A DNA stretch of 37,550 nucleotides from assembly GCA_024643945.1 (NCBI GenBank), contig JAHELX010000004.1, forward strand, positions 1 to 37,550, read 5' to 3'. The notes under the pieces were generated by a model. That model did not search any database. It was not told where the DNA came from and saw only the letters and a list, made by a program, of their open reading frames with translations. This DNA is from Anaerolineales bacterium. GTDB lineage: Bacteria > Chloroflexota > Anaerolineae > 4572-78 > NAK82. The position numbers were made by a program, and so were the translations under genes. Below, piece after piece: positions 1 to 8,120 of this stretch; position 1 is the first letter of the stretch; each line of letters opens with the position of its first letter.

Positions 1-1
1 C

Positions 2-250
2 AAACGGATATTTGAATTGCTCTTGAGAATGCCTTATGGTCTGTTTTTCACCTTCAGCTTGCAATCGCCAAAGAACGCCAAAAAACAGCCAGATTATCCC
101 AAGGAATTAACGCGTATTGAGCTGCAAGGCATGCTGTACGGACCGTTTGGTTATCTGCGCAGCTACCGGGAAGCCCGAAGGATCACCAGGCAGTTCGGTC
201 CGCTTGCGGGACGAAGCCTGTCACCTCTTCCCAGCAGGACCGAGGCGTAA
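2..250 (+). CDS. C-terminal end of a probable glycosyltransferase (partial)
   Basis: This frame is open from the first bases of the window to a TAA at 248-250, so it is the tail of a gene that begins outside the window. The visible 82 residues are basic. They contain a segment around 117-180 ([18 protein letters not shown]) resembling the C-terminal end of many family 2 glycosyltransferases, where a Gly/Pro/Tyr stretch is followed by an Arg-rich amphipathic tail. It runs in the same direction as the deacetylase and flippase genes downstream, which fits a glycan locus. No catalytic motif is inside the window, so the family is inferred from the tail and the context only. It could instead be another membrane-associated enzyme. 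Confidence 0.45.
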   Translation, partial: KRIFELLLRMPYGLFFTFSLQSPKNAKKQPDYPKELTRIELQGMLYGPFGYLRSYREARRITRQFGPLAGRSLSPLPSRTEA

Positions 251-326
251 GCACCCTTACGCCACGAGCTTTTTGGGTATGCTGAGCGTGGCCAGTGTAC
301 AAGTCGCAATCGGAAATGACTTCCAA

Positions 327-1133
327 ATGAGTGTACAGGTTCCCATTCTTTTGTACCATAGCGTTGCGCAGCAGGTTGCTCCACGCTTCAGACGTTATGC
401 GATCAGCCCGGAGGTGTTTGCCGCCCACATGGCATTCTTGCATGACAACGGTTACACACCGATCACGGTGAGCCAATTTACCCGGAGCAGCGCCGACGGC
501 CGCCGCCGCCTGCCGGAGCGCCCTATGGTCATTACTTTCGACGACGGCTTGGCCGATTTCTACACAAATGCCTTTCCCGTACTGAAGGGTTATGGCTTTG
601 CCGCGACGCTATATGTCGTAACTGGATTCGTCGGCGGCACGAGCCGTTGGTTACGCTGCGAAGGTGAAGGCGAACGGCCTATGCTGACCTGGGAGCAAAT
701 TGACGAGATAAATACTAACGGCATCGAGTGTGGGGCGCACAGTCACAGTCACCCTCAACTTGACACCCTACCCTTAGCCGAAGCGCGCGAGGAAATCATG
801 CATAGCAAGGCAGTCCTGGAACAGCGGCTTGGCCAGCCGGTTTTGACCTTTGCTTACCCGCATGGCTATTACAGCTCTGCGGTGCGCCGGATAGTGCAGC
901 AAGCAGGCTACTCATCCGCCTGCGCTGTCAAGCACGGCGTAAGTACGCCAGCAGATGATCGCTTTGCCCTGGCCCGGATTGCGATCTATTCGAGCACGGA
1001 TGTCGAGCACTTCGCCAGATTGCTCATGGGCCGTGGTCTGCCCGTCGCCCCTATGCGAGAACGAGCACGAACAAAGAGCTGGCGCTTGGTACGCCGATCA
1101 GCCACGCTGTTGAAACGTAATGCACACTTGTAG
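327..1133 (+). CDS. Polysaccharide deacetylase (NodB homology domain)
   Basis: This protein of 268 residues is predicted to be a metal-dependent carbohydrate esterase (CE4/NodB fold) that removes N- or O-acetyl groups from a glycan. The motifs are clear: the TFDDG motif with Asp72 and Asp73, a metal-binding HSHSHP motif with His138 and His142, and a later AYPHG motif near residue 176. I start at ATG 327 because the protein then begins directly with the family's usual N-terminal strand (VPILLYHSV). The frame is open further upstream to 117, but that extension looks non-coding. No convincing signal peptide is seen. The gene lies 76 bp after a probable glycosyltransferase and just before a Tat-signal ORF, so it probably modifies the glycan made by this locus. 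Confidence 0.88.
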   Translation: MSVQVPILLYHSVAQQVAPRFRRYAISPEVFAAHMAFLHDNGYTPITVSQFTRSSADGRRRLPERPMVITFDDGLADFYTNAFPVLKGYGFAATLYVVTGFVGGTSRWLRCEGEGERPMLTWEQIDEINTNGIECGAHSHSHPQLDTLPLAEAREEIMHSKAVLEQRLGQPVLTFAYPHGYYSSAVRRIVQQAGYSSACAVKHGVSTPADDRFALARIAIYSSTDVEHFARLLMGRGLPVAPMRERARTKSWRLVRRSATLLKRNAHL

Positions 1134-1149
1134 CCGAGTGGCTGGTTCG

Positions 1150-1404
1150 ATGAACACGCAGGTAACCCCAACGAAGCTGTCCCGTCGGAACTTTCTCAAG
1201 TGGGTGGCTGCAAGTATTGGTGCAGTCATGACCATAGCGTTTTCACAGCATGAGAACCTTAAAATGCCTGAGGGCGAGAGCGAACTGTTTACTTCTTGGG
1301 GGCAGATTGATCTTACCTTTGCTGATCTTGAGATCCCATACAGACAACTCAGCGACTGGTACGCAACATATTTGCCGCTCATAATGCACGCTACTGGTGG
1401 CTAG
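1150..1404 (+). CDS. Short Tat-signal ORF in frame with the downstream beta-helix gene
   Basis: This ORF encodes 84 residues. The N-terminus carries a twin-arginine motif (SRRNFLK) followed by a hydrophobic stretch (WVAASIGAVMTIAF), typical of a Tat export signal. The remaining 50 residues are polar and match no family I recognise. The ORF ends at TAG 1402-1404. The next gene (ATG 1417) is in the same reading frame, with only four sense codons between, so the pair reads like one Tat-exported protein interrupted by a single amber codon. A good Shine-Dalgarno sequence before 1417 argues that the second part can also be translated alone. ATG 1150 is preferred over the upstream TTG/ATG options because it places the Tat motif near the start. 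Confidence 0.6.
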   Translation: MNTQVTPTKLSRRNFLKWVAASIGAVMTIAFSQHENLKMPEGESELFTSWGQIDLTFADLEIPYRQLSDWYATYLPLIMHATGG

Positions 1405-1406
1405 AG

Positions 1407-1412
1407 AGAGGA
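1407..1412 (+). promoter_or_regulatory. Ribosome binding site for the beta-helix gene
   Basis: AGAGGA lies 4 bp before ATG 1417 and immediately after the amber stop at 1402-1404. It matters because it supports separate initiation of the beta-helix protein rather than dependence on read-through of the stop. Confidence 0.6.
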
Positions 1413-1416
1413 CACA

Positions 1417-2778
1417 ATGGCAATCCAAGAAGTCTTGGCCAGTCACACACCTAACAGTGGACGGCTTATATGGAATACGAATGACAGGCAACTTGAAGTA
1501 CGTCTCAATGCGTTGGCTTTAAACGTGAAGGCTGCGCCCTATAACGCTACCGGTGATGGCATCGCTGACGACCAACCCGCGATTCAAGCTGCTATTAATG
1601 ATTGTTACCAGCTTGGCGGTGGGTATGTATTTATTCCCGCTGGCACATACCTGCTCAAGACAGGCTCACTCATGCTGAAAGACGGCGTCAATATCATGGG
1701 GGCAGGGATGTATGTTTCAACGCTCAAGCTGAGCAATGGCGTTAATAAACCCGTCATGATTGACGCATCTGTCGGGGTCTCCGGCGCTTACGCCTTTGGT
1801 CGGGTTTATCTGGCAAACTTTGGCATAGATGGCAACAGGACAAACAACCCGAAGGGACAGGAAGGTATTGCTACAACCGCATATTACTCGACATTCGAGA
1901 ATCTATACATCCACAATTGCCAAACCCACGGTTTACGCATTGGCTCTGCTGAAATGGCGAATGAAGCCAGCCAAGATCGAATCGTCGGGTGTAGAATTAC
2001 CCACTGTGGTGATACCGGGGTGTATCTGGACATCAAAGGAATAGACCATACTGTTTCAGAGAGCTACATCCACGATTGCGATTACGGGGTGGTGATAAAT
2101 AACGGTGGAATAAGGGTGATCAATAATGACATCTTTGGAAACAACTCCGCCGGTATACAGGTGAAGCAAACTCCCTATGGCTTGATTATTGCAGCCAACG
2201 ATTTGAATGCAAACCGCCGACACGGGATACATATAACACGTACAACCTACGTAGACTCGAGGCCTTGGAGCCACATACTGATTGCCAACAATTCCATTCT
2301 GGGCGACAACTTGCAGTCAGACAACACATATGATGGTATCTACGTTGCAACGAGCGTTCCTGCGGGAATCAGCAAGTTAACCATCGTCGGCAACAAGGTT
2401 TTTACACTCGGCGGGCCAATCCGCTATCGTTACGGTATCAACCTGGAAAACAACATCGTAAAAACCAAGTGCAGCAGCAATCACATCAATAACGTGGCTA
2501 GTGCACAATACTATGTTGGCTCTACCTGTTCCGAGATTGAGATAGATAGTATCGGGGGCGGTGTCATAGGGCCACCGCCCATGCCTAACAACGGCACAGC
2601 ATTCACCAACCCTTATCACGCACCAGCCACAGTTTATGTAAATGGTGGTATAGTAACGGCCATTGCCATCAACGACAGTGTAACTGGTCTGGTCAGTGGT
2701 AGCTTCCGCATCCTGGCCGGGCAGACGATTACACTCACATATAGCGCTGCGCCAACCTGGACGTGGTTCGTCGACTAA
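1417..2778 (+). CDS. Parallel beta-helix (pectate-lyase-like) protein
   Basis: This is a 453-residue protein. Residues about 35-115 match the start of the pectate-lyase superfamily type 3 fold: GDGIADDQPAIQAAI, then GGGYVFIPAGTY, then a LKDGVNIMGAG strand. The centre is rich in regularly spaced Asn, Gly and Ile, as expected for right-handed beta-helix coils (for example VINNDIFGNNSAGIQV). The C-terminal 70 residues begin with a Pro/Asn-rich linker and form a small beta-rich domain. Such proteins bind or cleave acidic polysaccharides outside the cell. There is no signal peptide in this ORF. The only nearby export signal is in the same-frame ORF just upstream. The substrate is unknown, and a depolymerase or glycan-modifying role within the locus is an inference. 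Confidence 0.8.
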   Translation: MAIQEVLASHTPNSGRLIWNTNDRQLEVRLNALALNVKAAPYNATGDGIADDQPAIQAAINDCYQLGGGYVFIPAGTYLLKTGSLMLKDGVNIMGAGMYVSTLKLSNGVNKPVMIDASVGVSGAYAFGRVYLANFGIDGNRTNNPKGQEGIATTAYYSTFENLYIHNCQTHGLRIGSAEMANEASQDRIVGCRITHCGDTGVYLDIKGIDHTVSESYIHDCDYGVVINNGGIRVINNDIFGNNSAGIQVKQTPYGLIIAANDLNANRRHGIHITRTTYVDSRPWSHILIANNSILGDNLQSDNTYDGIYVATSVPAGISKLTIVGNKVFTLGGPIRYRYGINLENNIVKTKCSSNHINNVASAQYYVGSTCSEIEIDSIGGGVIGPPPMPNNGTAFTNPYHAPATVYVNGGIVTAIAINDSVTGLVSGSFRILAGQTITLTYSAAPTWTWFVD

Positions 2779-2809
2779 GCCTGTAAGGGTGGCACACCAA
2801 TTTGTTTAC

Positions 2810-2824
2810 ACAAGATAATCTTGT
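2810..2824. repeat. 15-bp perfect palindrome upstream of flippase gene
   Basis: ACAAGAT-A-ATCTTGT is a perfect dyad centred at 2817, in the 88-bp gap between the beta-helix gene and the first flippase. It is not followed by a T-run, so it is more like an operator than an intrinsic terminator. No confident -35/-10 pair overlaps it. Confidence 0.35.
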
Positions 2825-2866
2825 CTAACTTCTATTAGCTTCTTTGTAAGCAGTCCGATATAGAGT

Positions 2867-4192
2867 ATGGTTGATAAGTTGATTTTTAAGAATGCTTTGG
2901 TAGCTCACTTCGTTATACATCTGCGCACACCGCTATATCGTAACGCTTACGCATTGATGCTCGGTAGCGCTATCACGTCTGGGCTGGGTGTTATTTATTG
3001 GTGGCTAGCTGCCCGCCACTATACCGCCTACCAGGTAGGACTAAACGCAGCAGCAATCTCGGCTATCATGTTCCTATCTGGTCTGGCACAACTCAATTTG
3101 ACAGATGCGCTGACCCAATTCATCCCGATTCTTGGACGAGCGGCAACCCGATTCATTGGTTACTCTTACCTGACCAGCCTGGTTGTGGCGTTAGTGGTAA
3201 GCGTCTTATTCATCGGTGGACTTAATCTATGGTTGCCAACAAGTGATTTAGTCAAAACGAGTCCACCATTCCAGTTGGGCCTTATCGTGGCGACCATGGT
3301 CTGGGGTATCTTTGCCTTGCAAGACAGTGCACTAACAGGCTTACGACAAACTATCTGGGTCCCGATTGAGAACACGATTTTCTCAGTTTTGAAGATTGCC
3401 CTACTGGTTTCCTTTGCTACATCATTTCCACAGTATGGTATCTTCGCCTCGTGGACAATCCCGGCTGCAGTGTTGACGCTGCCAGTGAATCGTCTGATCT
3501 TTCGCACTTTCATCCCGAAACACGCGGCGACCGCTAAAAGCCAGACCGTCCCGATTGGGCCATCGCAAATAATCAAGTTCGCGGCCGCTAATTATCTTGG
3601 CTATTTATTCGATTTGATGTCCACTACGTTGCTACCCATTCTGGTAGTTAGTTACGCGGGTGCCAGTACCAACGCCCATTTTTACGTGGCCTGGACCATT
3701 GCCAATTCGCTTCAGCTTGTAGCACTGAATATGGGGACCTCACTGGCGGTCGAGGGTGCGGCCGATGAGAAAAACCTCACCCTCTACGGTCGCCATACGC
3801 TGATCCAGATGATGCGATGGCTGGGGCCGCTGAGCCTGATGACACTCATTGGGGCCCCCTATATCTTGCGTATCTTTGGGACTACTTATGCTGCCAAGGG
3901 CGTGACACTGCTTCGTCTGCTGGCAGTGGCCGTCATTCCGTACAGTATCAATACTCTCTATCTCAGTTTTGCTCGTGTGCAGAGACGCATTAGCGGGATC
4001 ATCTTTGTACAGGCGACGTTATGCGTTCTGGTGCTTATGTTGGGCTATGCTTTGTTGCCGAGTGACGGCATTGCTGGAATTGGCATTGCCTGGTTAGTCA
4101 GTCAGACTCTGGTTGCCGTGGTAATTATGTTGACACAGTTACGGCCCATCTTGCGGCCGATTATCTCAACCAACGTGGTCCGAGAGCTCTAG
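2867..4192 (+). CDS. Polysaccharide flippase-like membrane protein (MATE/Wzx type)
   Basis: This 441-residue polytopic membrane protein has about 12 hydrophobic segments. The first TM region (YALMLGSAITSGLGVIYWWLAARHY) has the look of Wzx/RfbX-type lipid-linked oligosaccharide flippases: a Gly-rich first helix followed by a hydrophilic turn. Later there is a long C-terminal half with the repeated TM pattern of the MOP superfamily. Its likely role is to move lipid-linked glycan units across the cytoplasmic membrane. It is the first of two flippase-like proteins in the locus. It ends 3 bp before the next gene, so the two are probably co-transcribed. The start site has only a weak Shine-Dalgarno sequence. 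Confidence 0.78.
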   Translation: MVDKLIFKNALVAHFVIHLRTPLYRNAYALMLGSAITSGLGVIYWWLAARHYTAYQVGLNAAAISAIMFLSGLAQLNLTDALTQFIPILGRAATRFIGYSYLTSLVVALVVSVLFIGGLNLWLPTSDLVKTSPPFQLGLIVATMVWGIFALQDSALTGLRQTIWVPIENTIFSVLKIALLVSFATSFPQYGIFASWTIPAAVLTLPVNRLIFRTFIPKHAATAKSQTVPIGPSQIIKFAAANYLGYLFDLMSTTLLPILVVSYAGASTNAHFYVAWTIANSLQLVALNMGTSLAVEGAADEKNLTLYGRHTLIQMMRWLGPLSLMTLIGAPYILRIFGTTYAAKGVTLLRLLAVAVIPYSINTLYLSFARVQRRISGIIFVQATLCVLVLMLGYALLPSDGIAGIGIAWLVSQTLVAVVIMLTQLRPILRPIISTNVVREL

Positions 4193-4195
4193 CCA

Positions 4196-5455
4196 ATGCT
4201 TCATCCACTGCTGGAATCCTTGTTTGTGATGTTTGAGCGAGAAGGGGTGCGCTGGTGCATCTTCCCAGGTGAAGACAACCTGGAGACGCCGGTTGGTGAA
4301 ATTAAACTTCTCATCGACCGTGCCGATATGGCCAGGGCACACCAGGCATTGGCCGCACTTAAATTTGTGCAGTTAACACTGGGGCTGGCTGGTTCGCGCA
4401 ATACCTGGCTCAGCTACCATGTGCCCACTGGCCGTTGGATCAGGCTACACATTCTCAGCGAGCTGGCTTACGGACCCCATTACGCCCTACAAACCCAAGC
4501 TGAGGCCGGTTGTTTAGCCCGACGCCAACGTTTAGGGGCCATTTATGTATTGGCTCCCGAAGATGCCTTCTGGACATTGCTGTTGCACTGTTTGCTGGAC
4601 AAACAGATGGTTGTCCCACAGGACAGGGTCCGTTTACAGGAACTGGTCGTTCAAGCCCGCTCAGATGGCCCGCTGGCTAAAGTCGTGGAAAAAGCCTGCC
4701 CGGCCGGATGGAATGCGGCGCGCCTGGTGGCTTGTGTGCGGCAGAGCGATTGGGCTACCCTGGCACTCTTCAGTCCTGCTTTGTCGGCGGCATGGCGGCG
4801 GCTACGTCCACTCAGTATCTGGTGGCGAACGTCTGTTCATCGTGCCTGGCAGCTAATGGACAAAATGTCGGTCCCGTTGCGCTGTCGCGGTCTGAGCGTT
4901 GCCCTGCTCGGACCGGATGGGGCGGGCAAATCGACGTTGGTTACCGCTATTCAGAACACATTCTACTTTCCCACCTGCACGCTATATATGGGCTTGAGCG
5001 AAGAACGCGTTCCGCACGTCTCCCGTCTGCGCCTGCCGGGACTTCGGGCTCCAATTTTCCTTTTTACTCTTTGGTGGCATTACCTCGTCGCCCAATATCA
5101 TCGGGTATTGGGGCGGCTGGTGATCTTCGATCGCTATACCTATGATGCTCTGCTGCCGGCACGCGAACAGCTCACCTGGCTGATGCGTGGATCGCGTTGG
5201 GTGCGTGCCCATGCCCTCCCCGCACCCAATCTCGTTTTGGTTTTGGATGTACCTGGCACAGTGATGTATACGCGCAAGGGCGAACACAGCCCGGCGCATC
5301 TGGAATCTGAGCGACAAGACTTTCTGGCCCTCCGGCACTCTGTTCCTCAACTTCAAATTGTGGATGGTTCCCGTGCCGTGACTGACGTTTGTGCCGATGT
5401 GGTTAACCGTATCTGGCAGCGACAGGCTGCCTTGTGGAGAAAGAACAAAGTATGA
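4196..5455 (+). CDS. Nucleotidyltransferase-like / thymidylate-kinase-like fusion protein
   Basis: This 419-residue protein has two parts. The first 200 residues resemble the nucleotidyltransferase-like fold found in polysaccharide loci (GVRWCIFPGEDNLETPVGEIKLLI, with the acidic pair after the first strand). Residues about 230-419 form a P-loop kinase domain like thymidylate kinase: Walker A GPDGAGKST at 239-247, an FDRYTYD segment equivalent to the kinase DRY/DRW region, and a C-terminal LVLVLDVPG strand. Such fusions are known in exopolysaccharide loci of Chloroflexota and other phyla, but the substrate has not been established, so it should not be taken as a dTMP kinase. The stop codon overlaps the start of the next gene (ATGA), indicating translational coupling. 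Confidence 0.72.
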   Translation: MLHPLLESLFVMFEREGVRWCIFPGEDNLETPVGEIKLLIDRADMARAHQALAALKFVQLTLGLAGSRNTWLSYHVPTGRWIRLHILSELAYGPHYALQTQAEAGCLARRQRLGAIYVLAPEDAFWTLLLHCLLDKQMVVPQDRVRLQELVVQARSDGPLAKVVEKACPAGWNAARLVACVRQSDWATLALFSPALSAAWRRLRPLSIWWRTSVHRAWQLMDKMSVPLRCRGLSVALLGPDGAGKSTLVTAIQNTFYFPTCTLYMGLSEERVPHVSRLRLPGLRAPIFLFTLWWHYLVAQYHRVLGRLVIFDRYTYDALLPAREQLTWLMRGSRWVRAHALPAPNLVLVLDVPGTVMYTRKGEHSPAHLESERQDFLALRHSVPQLQIVDGSRAVTDVCADVVNRIWQRQAALWRKNKV

Positions 5456-7038
5456 ACCCGACCCAGCCATTAGCGTCTGCGGAGACAAGCCCACTCCGAT
5501 TAATCTCTCACAGCGCCACCGCCCATCATATCCGCGGCTCCAGTTTGTTGCTGGTCGGCAAGCTGTTGGCCCAGGGACTGGACCTGGGTTCCCAGATTCT
5601 CCTGGTACGTTACCTGTCAAAAGCCGACTATGGTGCCTTTAGCTATGCCTTATCTGTGGCTCTATTATTCAAAGGGATTGCCATGTTCGGGTTGCCGGAC
5701 ACACTCTCGCGCTTTGTACCGCTGTATCGCGAACACAAACAGTATCGAGCTATATTCGGCAGTATCGTTCTGGCCTTCGGCGTGGTGCTCGGATTGGGAA
5801 TGCTGATCGTTGCCGGTATCAACCTGGGCCTGAATCTCTTTCACCTGAAACCGACTGACGACCCACAAGCGCTTAGACTCTTGTTGATTCTGGCTCTGTT
5901 GATCCCACTTGATGCTTTGGACGGGCTGTTCACCAACCTGTTTGCAGCTCTTGCCAGCCCGCGCGTCATCTTCTTTCGCCAGTCGATCCTGACGCCCAGC
6001 CTCAGGCTAGGACTGGTGCTCTTGTTAACAGTGTTGCGGGCTAATGTCGTAGTTTTGGCGCTGGGCTATTTAGCGATTAGCCTTGTCGGGGTGCTTTTAT
6101 ACATCTGGATGTTCGGGCAAACACTGCGCGATCAAGGATTACTGCCGGAGTGGCATCCACGCCAATTCACTTACCCGGCTCGTGAAATCTTCAGCTTTGC
6201 CCTGCCCCTGTTGGCTTCGGTACTGGTGTGGCTACTGATGGAGTCATCCGATGCCCTGCTGCTGGGCTATTTCCAAAACACTGAGGCGGTGGCCAATTTC
6301 CGAGCCGTGCTCCCAATGGCACGTCTGAACCAGGGAGTGATTCTGACCTTTGCCCTGCTCTATATGCCTTTAGCTGCCCGTCTATACGCTCGTGACGAAC
6401 ACGCTGAACTGGCTGACCTATACTGGCAAACAGCCATATGGATGACAATCCTGTCCTTTCCAGTATTTATCCTGACCTTTAGCTTTGCTCGTTCCCTGAC
6501 GGCTGGAATTTACGGAGCGCGATACTCCGGTTCGGTGCCGATCATGGCATTGCTTTCGCTCGGCTACTTTTTCCACACCACACTCGGTTTCAATGGCCTG
6601 ACGCTGAAGGTTTATAAGCAATTACGTTACACGGTTGCCATTGATATAGGCGCTGCTGTTCTGAATGTCGCCATTAATCTACTACTTGTTCCACGTTGGG
6701 GGGCATTGGGCGCGGCAATCGGTACGACCAGCACCCTGATCGTTCACAACCTGTTAAAGCAATTCGGCTTATGGCATTATACTGGCATTTCTTTGTTCAG
6801 ACGCCAATATTGGCTGACTTACGGTGCTTTGTTTGGGATGGCGCTGCTTCTGTTAGGTCTTCAGGCAACTGTGTTACCTGTCAGCATCTGGATTGCACTG
6901 CCCCTGGGGGCGGCAGCGAGCCTGGCAGTGCTGTCGGCCGGCTGGCATTCGTTGCAGATCGACAAAATATTTCCCGAACTGAGTAAGTGGCCGATTGTCG
7001 GCAGCATCCTACGCCCTTTGCTGAGGGCATCATCATGA
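5452..7038 (+). CDS. Second polysaccharide flippase-like membrane protein
   Basis: This 528-residue protein has about 14 hydrophobic segments and a polar N-terminal tail of 30 residues before the first helix (SSLLLVGKLLAQGLDLGSQI). The following LVRYLSKADYGAFSYALS segment is characteristic of Wzx/RfbX-family flippases. It is longer than the first flippase, and the two are not obviously recent duplicates. I choose ATG 5452, which overlaps the upstream stop as ATGA, over an in-frame ATG at 5434 inside the previous gene. The gene ends with another ATGA overlap into the APH-like gene. Its role is probably export of a lipid-linked glycan or a modified version of the one handled by the first flippase. 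Confidence 0.85.
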   Translation: MNPTQPLASAETSPLRLISHSATAHHIRGSSLLLVGKLLAQGLDLGSQILLVRYLSKADYGAFSYALSVALLFKGIAMFGLPDTLSRFVPLYREHKQYRAIFGSIVLAFGVVLGLGMLIVAGINLGLNLFHLKPTDDPQALRLLLILALLIPLDALDGLFTNLFAALASPRVIFFRQSILTPSLRLGLVLLLTVLRANVVVLALGYLAISLVGVLLYIWMFGQTLRDQGLLPEWHPRQFTYPAREIFSFALPLLASVLVWLLMESSDALLLGYFQNTEAVANFRAVLPMARLNQGVILTFALLYMPLAARLYARDEHAELADLYWQTAIWMTILSFPVFILTFSFARSLTAGIYGARYSGSVPIMALLSLGYFFHTTLGFNGLTLKVYKQLRYTVAIDIGAAVLNVAINLLLVPRWGALGAAIGTTSTLIVHNLLKQFGLWHYTGISLFRRQYWLTYGALFGMALLLLGLQATVLPVSIWIALPLGAAASLAVLSAGWHSLQIDKIFPELSKWPIVGSILRPLLRASS

Positions 7039-8120
7039 CACCTGTCCTCAATGCCAGCATTGGGCTACGTCTACTGCCACGCCTTGGTAAATCGTGGCGT
7101 CGTTGGGCCAACCGGCGTGACCTGATTCGGGCTTGTGACCTCGTTCCCGCCATTTTAACCACCATCCCGCCCCAACCGTCCCTGCCGCCGCCCACCACAT
7201 GGCGGATCCGCCGCGTTGAGTGGACACTTACAGATGTGGTTGTGATCGGCGTTGGTCCGCCCGCCTGGCCGCCAGCAGTTGTTCTGAAACTACCCCAAAC
7301 TGACGCCGGAGCGGTCAGTTTACAGCAGCAACAAACAATACTGACGAGCCTGCGGGCCGACTCACGTCTGGACAGTTGGCACGCCCTATTACCGGCGCCG
7401 CTGGCACAAGGCGAGATCGCCGGTCAGGCCTATTTCGTTGAACGGGCACTTCCGGGCTGCGAAGCGCGCTCGCTTATGTATGATCCGATCGCCAGTGATC
7501 GACTGCACCGCGCCGCTGCAACTGCGATTGTGCAGTTCCACCGCCTCACGGCAGCTACGACCGTGGTTGATGAGAGTATGCTGGAACGTTGGATCGACCA
7601 GCCGCTTCGCCTCATTGGCCGTTTGAACCTGAAACAACCTTATGCTGCTCACAGGAAGGCTAGCATTGAACGTTTGGCGACAGAACTCCGCGGCGCGCTC
7701 GCCGGACGGACCCTCAGCGTGAGCTGGATTCACGGGGATTTCTGGGCCAGCAATCTGTTGGTAACGGCTGACGGTGCGTCATTGAGCGGGATCGTGGATT
7801 GGGACCGGGCCGAACCAAGCGAATTGCCTATGCACGATGTGTTGCATTTGTTGGTGCAGAGGCGTAAATTGCTGGCGCAGCACCGTGAGCCGGGTGACAC
7901 GGTGCGGGCCTTGCTGAAGGGCGCTGGTTGGTCGCCCGATGAACGTGCCCTGCTCGATTTGACCGAGTTGCCCTTACCCAACGACGATGCCGGCCAACGG
8001 GCTATGCTTCTGTTATACTGGTTGCGGTGTATGGCCGTCTACCTCACCCAATCTCCTGCCCGTGCCTGCAACGAGGCCTGGGTGGCAAATAATATTGAGG
8101 TTGTAGTGCAATGCCTTTAA
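7035..8120 (+). CDS. APH-family phosphotransferase (kinase-like fold)
   Basis: This is a 361-residue protein. The catalytic loop H233-G-D235 followed by Asn240 (IHGDFWASN), and the DWD metal-binding segment at 255-257, identify the aminoglycoside/choline-kinase-like fold. The N-terminal lobe is divergent, with a possible VVLKLP strand carrying the ATP-binding lysine. Relatives in glycan loci are thought to phosphorylate sugars or other small metabolites, and nothing here points to antibiotic resistance. The start at ATG 7035 overlaps the flippase stop (ATGA), and the 3' end overlaps the next gene by 10 bp, so the gene is embedded in a tightly coupled operon. The substrate is unknown. Confidence 0.8.
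   Translation: MTPVLNASIGLRLLPRLGKSWRRWANRRDLIRACDLVPAILTTIPPQPSLPPPTTWRIRRVEWTLTDVVVIGVGPPAWPPAVVLKLPQTDAGAVSLQQQQTILTSLRADSRLDSWHALLPAPLAQGEIAGQAYFVERALPGCEARSLMYDPIASDRLHRAAATAIVQFHRLTAATTVVDESMLERWIDQPLRLIGRLNLKQPYAAHRKASIERLATELRGALAGRTLSVSWIHGDFWASNLLVTADGASLSGIVDWDRAEPSELPMHDVLHLLVQRRKLLAQHREPGDTVRALLKGAGWSPDERALLDLTELPLPNDDAGQRAMLLLYWLRCMAVYLTQSPARACNEAWVANNIEVVVQCL

Noticed and set aside
4982..5620. Minus-strand open frame of 212 codons across the kinase-fusion/flippase junction
   Set aside because: It spans two good plus-strand genes, including their ATGA overlap, and its sequence is Arg/Pro-rich without motif.
7035..8120. Antibiotic resistance gene based on the APH-type fold
   Set aside because: The fold is shared by many small-molecule kinases. 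The gene is locked into a glycan operon with overlapping starts and stops and shows no features of a resistance cassette.
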